Below, in pieces: positions 57,580 through 64,000 of a DNA stretch of 64,000 nt. The notes under the pieces are model-generated. The model ran no database searches, had not been told where the DNA came from, and worked only from the letters and a program-made list of their open reading frames with translations. Numbering within the stretch: position 1 is the first letter of the stretch; each line of letters opens with the position of its first letter. Both the position numbers and the translations under genes were made by a program. The DNA comes from Cranoglanis bouderius (taxonomy: Eukaryota > Chordata > Actinopteri > Siluriformes > Cranoglanididae), in NCBI GenBank assembly GCA_023630585.1, contig CM042553.1, forward strand, positions 248,001-312,000. Reading direction: 5' to 3'.

Positions 57580-57910
57580 ACCCTTAATATCATCATCCCT
57601 TCCTGTGTAGTTTCTACAGTAAAGTCTGGAGGGCGTGGCCTAAAGGGGCATGGCATAAAGGGCGGAGTAACCATGGTAATTTTTAAAAAAGTGATTCTCA
57701 AGATGGCGGCCCTCGTAAATAATGTTCCACTTGAAGTTTTGTTGGTGTTTTTGCTGGTCGAGTAGATTTTGCGGTAACGAGGAAACATTTTTAGCAAAAC
57801 TGCACCTTTAACTGTGTTTACACTCATATAAACGTAAACATGGCCATTTTATTTCCCTCCTTTAAAGACACAAAGTGGGCGTGGCTTCTCTATTTCCCCC
57901 TCAGCCTCAC
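57580..57910 (+). other. GC-box-rich segment with a 20-codon frame
   Basis: GGGCGTGGCC, GGGGCATGG, GGGCGGAG and GTGGGCGTGGC cluster around CAAGATGGCGGCC (57700). That ATG opens a 20-codon frame (MAALVNNVPLEVLLVFLLVE) before TAG at 57763-57765. It may be a relic promoter and first exon, since an AAGATGGCGG start context is common in housekeeping genes. No continuing exon is recognised in 57000-58240. Confidence 0.25.
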
Positions 57911-58237
57911 CGACGTTTTAATATTTCATCGACACTTTGATTCGACGTTCTGAGACAAACGGAGCACTTAGAAAACTGCAGATGCTAAAACAGTGGGTCA
58001 AAGAATAAATCAATAATTAATAAAAACTTAATTTTAAATCACAGATTATATAATCCAACACAGCATTTCTTCCTTATGTAAGATAAATAATATTATTAAT
58101 AATAATTAAAGGTATTTGAACGTGGTATGTAAAGTGAAAATGCAAAAAATAACAAGAAATTAAAAACCATAATTCAGTATTGAATATTTACTCATTTTTT
58201 CCACAGATAACTCGTAAGCTTGAACACTTTGGGTTTT

Positions 58238-58241
<4 letters not shown>

Positions 58242-58295
<54 letters not shown>
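58242..58295. repeat. (GT)n microsatellite
   Basis: GT run followed by a T-rich tract to about 58332, just before the next LINE fragment. Confidence 0.95.
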
Positions 58296-58298
<3 letters not shown>

Positions 58299-58351
58299 AC
58301 TTTCTTTTTTTTCTTTCTTTTTTTTCTTTTTAAACCCGCTCCAAACCCGCT

Positions 58352-60535
58352 GGAAAGCAATTTCTATATTTAATAAAAGGAAAGAAAGTCAGTTTATCGA
58401 ATCTATTAAAATAGATAATGACATTATAGTTAAAGATCCTAAAGAAGTTAGAGATGCTATTCGGAACCTTTGTATAAGTATGTATAAATCTATCGAAATA
58501 GATGACGACCTTTTAAAAACCTTCTTGAAAGTAAAACAAAATATCGATCCACCTTCTAAAAATGTAGGTGATGAAATGAAAGAAGTGGAAGTTATTAACG
58601 CTATCAGACAACTAAATTTAAAAAAGTCTCCAGGGAGAGATGGCCTCCCGTCTGATTTTAACATGCATGTACCCTAGATTTAGCCCAATTACTAACACGT
58701 ACCTATAACGATGGAATTGCCAGAGGTTATATGCATGATTCTTTTTATGAAGGGGTTTTATCCCTATTAAATATAAAGGTGACGCATGACATTAAGAACT
58801 GGAGACCCTGATTCTCACCCTGATGAATGTCGACTATAAAATTCTTGCAAAAATGATCATGAATAGACTGAATGAATTTTTAGACATTATAATATCCAAA
58901 GAACAAACGTGCAATCAAGGGAAGACTTATGTGGGATAATTTAAATATTTTAAGGGTAATAGTCTTTGATAAAGATGGTGAAAGCTTTTATATTGTTGCC
59001 TTGGACCAAAAAAAAAGCTTTTGATTACATTTCGAGGAATTTTTTGTGGGAAGTTTTAAAAATGTATCAATTCCCTGAAAACTTTGTAAACATGATTCAA
59101 TGCTTATATGTGAAATCAACAGTTGAAGTGAATGTTAACGGTTGTCTGACTGAACCTTTTGAAATTATGCGCGGTGTAAAGCAGGGGTGCCCTCTTAGTG
59201 CGGCCCTGTACGTTTTAGCCATAAACCCTCTAATACACAGAATCCAAAATGACCCTAGACTCACAGGCATTAAATTAGGGGAAAAGAGAGTTGTTATCTC
59301 TGCTTATGCCGACGATATAACTGTTTTTGTGAAGTCCAAGGAAGAAAAACTGAATGTGTTTGGATTGGAAATGTAAAGAACAAATTTCCAATTGATATTC
59401 CAGAAGTACAACAATTAAAAGTTTTAGGAATATATATAGATAATAATGGTAATGTTGATCACAATTGGTCAAAAAAGAAGAAATAATACAAGACGAAATT
59501 TGTAAATGGAAATCATGCAACTTAAGCTATAAATCCAGAATTAATATTATTAAAACTTTTATATTGTCTAAAATATTATTTCTATCATGTATTTTACCCC
59601 CAACAGATGTGTGGGTGAGAAAATGTAATAAAATATGTTGTAATTTTATATGGGACACAACTAGAGAAGTTACAAAACGAGAATTACTTTTTAAAAGAAG
59701 AGAACTAGGAGGCCTCGGAGCTATCGACATGTCATTAAAAACCAAAATAGCGGCGTGTAAAATCATTGCGAACGGTATCGCTAGACAAGTTGAATGGATA
59801 GGAGACATCTCTAACTGGAAATCAAAAAGAGGACGTAATAGAAAAACTGTACCATATTATAAACTGATGTTCTCTGATTTCACAAACAAATATAAAGATT
59901 TGAATATCGATTGGGTTGGGGACTCAAACAAAAAAATATGTACTTTTTAATCGCTGACCAAGTTCATGGCAAATCTGTGGCCTTTAGAAATTTAGAGAAA
60001 GCTCAAAATACAGAATGTTTAAAAAATCTACAAAATAAAACTCTGTCTGAACATCTTAGAGACACAACATGGTTAATTGCTGTAAGAAGACTACCAGTGA
60101 GAGCGGTAGTTAAATGGAGTTATGTTAAAACAAGTAAGTGTCCTATGCCTGACTGTGATGAAGTTGAAAAACTTGAACATTTCCTTCTAGAATGTTATCG
60201 TTCGAGAGAAACATGGGATGAATTAAAAAATATTCGCCTTGTTGAAGAAATTAATGTGAATTCGGTCTTTTATGGTATTTTTAAAGGAAAACGTACTAAA
60301 ACCGAACATGATTTCATTTGGTTCGTTATATGTTTGACTAAATCGAAGCTGTGGAAAACCAGAGCTAAAATGACTATGAATCAAATTTTCATCTCTATGA
60401 CATTGTTTATAAAGACATTTTAAAGGAACTGAAAAGATTGAAAACTAATGCATCTTTATTTAAAGATCCTGCAGTCTGGACCTTATTCACGGCTGAGATG
60501 TTGTTGTGGTTTGCTCTTTTTGGAGGAGAGTGATT
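58352..60535 (+). mobile_element. 5'-truncated Tx1/L1-group LINE with broken ORF2
   Basis: Starts in the linker (AAAGCAATTTCTATATTTAA) that also ends the fragment at 50362. RT motifs: LKKSPGRDGLPSDF, KKAFDYISRNF, GVKQGCPLSAAL and AYADDITVF. C-terminal SKCPMPDCDEVEKLEHFLLE knuckle at about 60150. Breaks near 58675, 58790-58960, 59376, 59465 and 59930. It is related to, but clearly diverged from, the LINE at 52086. Confidence 0.9.
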
Positions 60536-60599
60536 TGAACATGTTTACTCTTTTGGTTCACTCATTTACTCAAACTTAGTTCTGTTCTTCTCTTGTTTC

Positions 60600-63500
60600 T
60601 TGTTTCTTTTCTATATTGTTTATGGTTCATGTCATTGTCATTAATATCCTTCATGTCATTGTCATTAATATCAGGGATAGTGTCAAACGAAAAGCTCTTT
60701 TTTTGTTTGCTAAAAAACACGAATCAGATTTCTGTTTTCTTCAGGAATGTCATTCGACTATTGATGATTACAAATGGTGGAAATCTCAGTGGGGTAACGA
60801 TATTTGGAGTTCACATGACACCGAACACTCAGCTGGTGTAAGCGTTTTGAGAAACAAATTTGGTGGGGATGTATTAGGGTCAGAATCAGATAGCTTGGGT
60901 AATTTTCATTTATTAGTGATTTCACTTAACCAACAAAATGTGATTCTTGGAAATATATATGGGTACAATAATTCTTTGGATAATGACATTTTTTTTAACA
61001 AATTAGATGAGAGGCTTACATATTGGTCTAATAAATTTCCTACCGCATTTTTCATTCTAGGAGGAGATTTTAATGTGTCACTTAATAATTCTTTGGACAG
61101 ATATCCTCCAAAAACAACAGCTTGTTCTAGTCGTGCACTATTAGACCTAACAAATAAGTTTGAATTAGTGGACATTTGGAGAGAGAGATTCCCTAACAAC
61201 TTAGAGTTTACTTGGGCCAATAAAAGTGGATCAAGACAATCTCGTACTGATTATTGGCTCATATCAAAATGTATGTCAAATTTTGATCTGGATGTCGGCA
61301 TTCAATGTACTCCATTGACCGACCACAAAACTATCTTTATTAATATCCCTTTAATGGCAGATTATGTAACAGGCCAGTGCAGAGCTTCTTTGTGGAAACT
61401 TAACAGTTCACTGTTAGAATTACCAGATGTAAAGGTGAAAATTGAAGAATTGATTGCTATCTACTGGAAAACAGCCACATTTCAAAATTCTTTTAGTATC
61501 AAATGGGAACTTCTTAAGTTTGAGATAGGTGTTTATTTAAGAAAAGTCGGAGCAGCTTTAGCCAAAAAAGAAGGGTTCTTGAAGACAGCCTAATCCTGAA
61601 ATTATCTCAATCTAATAATTTTGACTGCATGTCTCCGGAGGAAAAACTTGAAATTACAGATTTGCAAATGAAATTGGACGAATCATACTTATCAAAGGCT
61701 AGGGGGGGCTTATATAAGATCCAGGAAAAAAATGGCTCGAAGAGGGAGAACTCAATTCCGCATATTTTTTTAAACTTGAAAAGCGTAATTTTACTCTCTC
61801 AACAGTTGAACAACTATGTGTTGATGGCAAAATTGTTAAAGATCCAAAGGAAATAGCAAACTACAGTGTTAGTTTTTATAAAAATCTTTATAGTTCGAAT
61901 TATTCAGAACAGATAGCGTCCTCATTTCTAGAGTTAATTATGTTAAGGTTATATCTGAAAGCGATAGAATGTTTTGTGATAGCATTATTACTCCTGAAGA
62001 AGTGCAAAGAGCTATTAAGAGTTTGAAAAAACAATAAATCTCCAGGGTGTGATGGACTTACAGCTGAGCTGTACAAATTATTTGCTGATGAACTTACTCC
62101 CTTTTTAACTCGGGTTTTTAGAGAAAGTATTGAAAAAGAGGCTTTACCTCCTACACTGATGCAAGGTGTCATAACGTTACTTCCTAAACCTAAGAAAGAT
62201 CTTACCAACTTAGACAATTGGCGGCCCATCACACTCCTTAACAATGACTATAAGTCTTTTAGCAAATATTATGCCGAGAATTTTAAAGATTGTTTGGATA
62301 CCGTTATAGATGAAACTCAGTCTGGATTTATGAGACACCGACATATAATAAATAATATTAGATTAGTTTTAGACTTATTGGATTATAGTGATTTGCTGGA
62401 ACATAATAATTTTATTCTTTTCCTGGATTTTTATAAAGCTTTTGATTCAGTTTGAACATAAATTTATATTTAAATCAGTAGAAAAATTTGGTTTTGGTGA
62501 ATATTTTTGTAAGGCTGTAAGAACTCTATATAATAACTGTAGTAGCACAATTAAATTAAAATGTGGTACTTCTCCTAGATTTTACTTGTCACGTGGCATT
62601 AGGCAAGGGCGTCCATTATCCCCTTATTTATTTTTACTAGTTTCCCAGATATTCACTCCTTATATTTCTAATAGTGGTCTTCATGGTATCTCTATCGCTG
62701 ACAGATACTCATCAGTCAACTGGCTGATGATACCACACTTTTTTTGCAAGATGCTAACCAAGTTCCTTTAGCACTAAAATATATCCAGCAATTCTCCAAA
62801 GCGTCAGGCCTGTTCTTGAACTTCTCAAAGTGTGAATTGATGTCCATCAAAGATTGTAATTTGTCAGAAATTTGTAATATTCAAATCAAAGATCAGGTAA
62901 CTTATTTAGGTGTTGTTATAACAAAAAATGAATTAGAAAGATGCTCCTTAAATTTTAATCCACTAACTAAGAGTACTCAGAAAAAACTGAATATGTGGCT
63001 CCAGCGTGATCTCTCATTGAAGGGAAGAATCTTACTGGCCAAAGCTGAAGGTCTGTCAGGGTTAACATATGCTGCTCTCTCTTTGAATGTTGACACTGCC
63101 ATTCTTTAAAAAAAAATGATACAATGCTTCTCAGCTTTGTTTGGAAGAATAAAACTCATTTTATTAGAAAATCTGTACTTATGAACACAATTGAGAAAGG
63201 GGGTTTAATCTTTCTTGATTTCACCACTTTAAACAACACCTTTAAAATAAATTGGATAAAAAACTGTATCAATAAGCCCTCAGCTATATGGAATCTGATC
63301 CCTAATGTTGTTTTTTCCAAACTAGGCGGTTTAAGTTTCTTATTAATCTGTAACTATAACATCATGAAAATCCCTGTCAAATGATCTCTTTTTCATAGGT
63401 AAATGTTATTAGCTTGGTCCCTCATTTTTAAACACAATTTTACACCTCACTCATTTCTAATCTGGAATAATATGAATCTACTGTATAAACACAAATCGCT

Positions 63501-64000
63501 TTTTTTTGAAAATTGAAAAGTTGAGACAAAAATAATACCATTTTAAACCAATCAAAATGGTTCAATCTGTAATTACTGTGAGTTTTTAGTTAAGCATGGA
63601 ATTCCTGTTAGTCCAAAAGAGTTTGCAGTTGTTGCTGATGCAGTGCCACATGGAGTTCTCATGCTTTTTAGAGGTCTTTCCTTTCCAATCTCCTATCACT
63701 CAGTGGATCTTTGTAAAACATTTGTTGGAAAACAGTTCCTTTCTTCATCGAAGTCAAAAAACAATAAGAAAATCGGAGTTTTGTTTCAGATGGAGTCTAT
63801 TTCTGTGCCTTATGTAATCTCTTACTGGAATGGTTTTGTAACTGATATTCCGTGGAAGAAAATTTGGTCATTACCTCACAAATATTTAATTACTAACAAA
63901 ATGAAGGAAATTGCATTCGTTAATTCATAGAGTTTACCCGGATAAGTGCTCTCTTAAAAGACTTAAGAATGATATTGATACCAACTGTTCTTTCTGTTTA
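60600..64000 (+). mobile_element. L1-like LINE (different family), continues past window
   Basis: Endonuclease 60660-61370: NIRDSVKRKALFLFAKKH, FLQECHS, AGVSVLRNKF, GNIYGYN, LGGDFNVSL, RTDYWLIS and LTDHKTIFI. Reverse transcriptase 61980-63100: NKSPGCDGLTAELYK, LDFYKAFDSV (motif A), GIRQGRPLSPYLF (motif B) and QLADDTTLF (motif C, in a shifted frame near 62722-62751). Post-RT frames continue to 63930 and beyond. Many frame changes (near 61592, 61740, 62035, 62455, 62735, 63110 and 63385) show it is dead. Confidence 0.9.

Overview
This is a piece of a ray-finned fish (teleost) nuclear genome. Evidence: spliced vertebrate genes (a gadd45b-type gene and a dok4-type gene, both with GT-AG introns), dense Tc1-like elements, teleost-type L2 and L1/Tx1-group LINEs, tRNA-derived SINE and MITE families, and very many CA/GT, TA and ATT microsatellites. 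The repeat mix resembles an ostariophysan such as a catfish, but that is inference. There are no operons; genes are sparse and most open frames lie inside mobile elements.

Left third (1-25 kb): a decayed minus-strand multi-exon gene of a multicopy teleost family with C2H2-like fingers and a tyrosine-recombinase-like C-terminus (1-3.9 kb). Three related Tc1-like elements follow: 5485-6989, 14490-15997 and 23008-24271. Each is disabled differently: a 4-nt deletion, a catalytic Asp changed to Asn, and a nonsense codon plus loss of one end. A perfect 45-nt palindrome sits at 8076-8120. A plus-strand membrane-anchored coiled-coil gene (17454-20886) carries a tandem exon array in which the disabling lesions fall in exons that may be skippable. 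A hAT remnant lies at 22.4 kb.

Middle (25-46 kb): three exons of a DOK4-type adaptor (26306-27834); an L2 LINE whose reverse-transcriptase reading frame has expanded into a 27-bp minisatellite (28086-28690); an LTR-flanked retroelement (30694-33650) with a 688-aa Gag-like protein that carries a zinc finger of the methionine aminopeptidase 1 type where a Gag zinc knuckle is expected; a spliced but broken gene with a C80-type (large bacterial toxin autoprotease-like) domain and a hydrophobic pore-domain-like C-terminus (35264-39376); a tRNA-derived SINE; and a complete four-exon gadd45b-type gene on the minus strand (42104-43899). Two copies of a palindromic MITE flank this interval (29.4 and 45.1 kb).

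Right third (46-64 kb): almost wholly mobile-element strata. It holds a tRNA-His-like primer site next to a possible LTR end, a 230-bp hAT MITE with an 8-bp target duplication, a ZMYM1-like hAT remnant, a LINE endonuclease fragment, the 5' end of a histone H2A gene fused to a LINE 5' end, a 700-bp CTA/CTG trinucleotide array, an internally deleted FAM32A retrocopy, a near full-length Tx1-group LINE (52086-56519), a stray ORF1 zinc-knuckle segment, a 5'-truncated relative (58352-60535), and a different L1-like LINE that runs off the window (60600-64000). The most unusual items are the retroelement with the MetAP1-type finger, the C80-domain gene, the minisatellite born inside an L2 reading frame, and the coiled-coil exon array.
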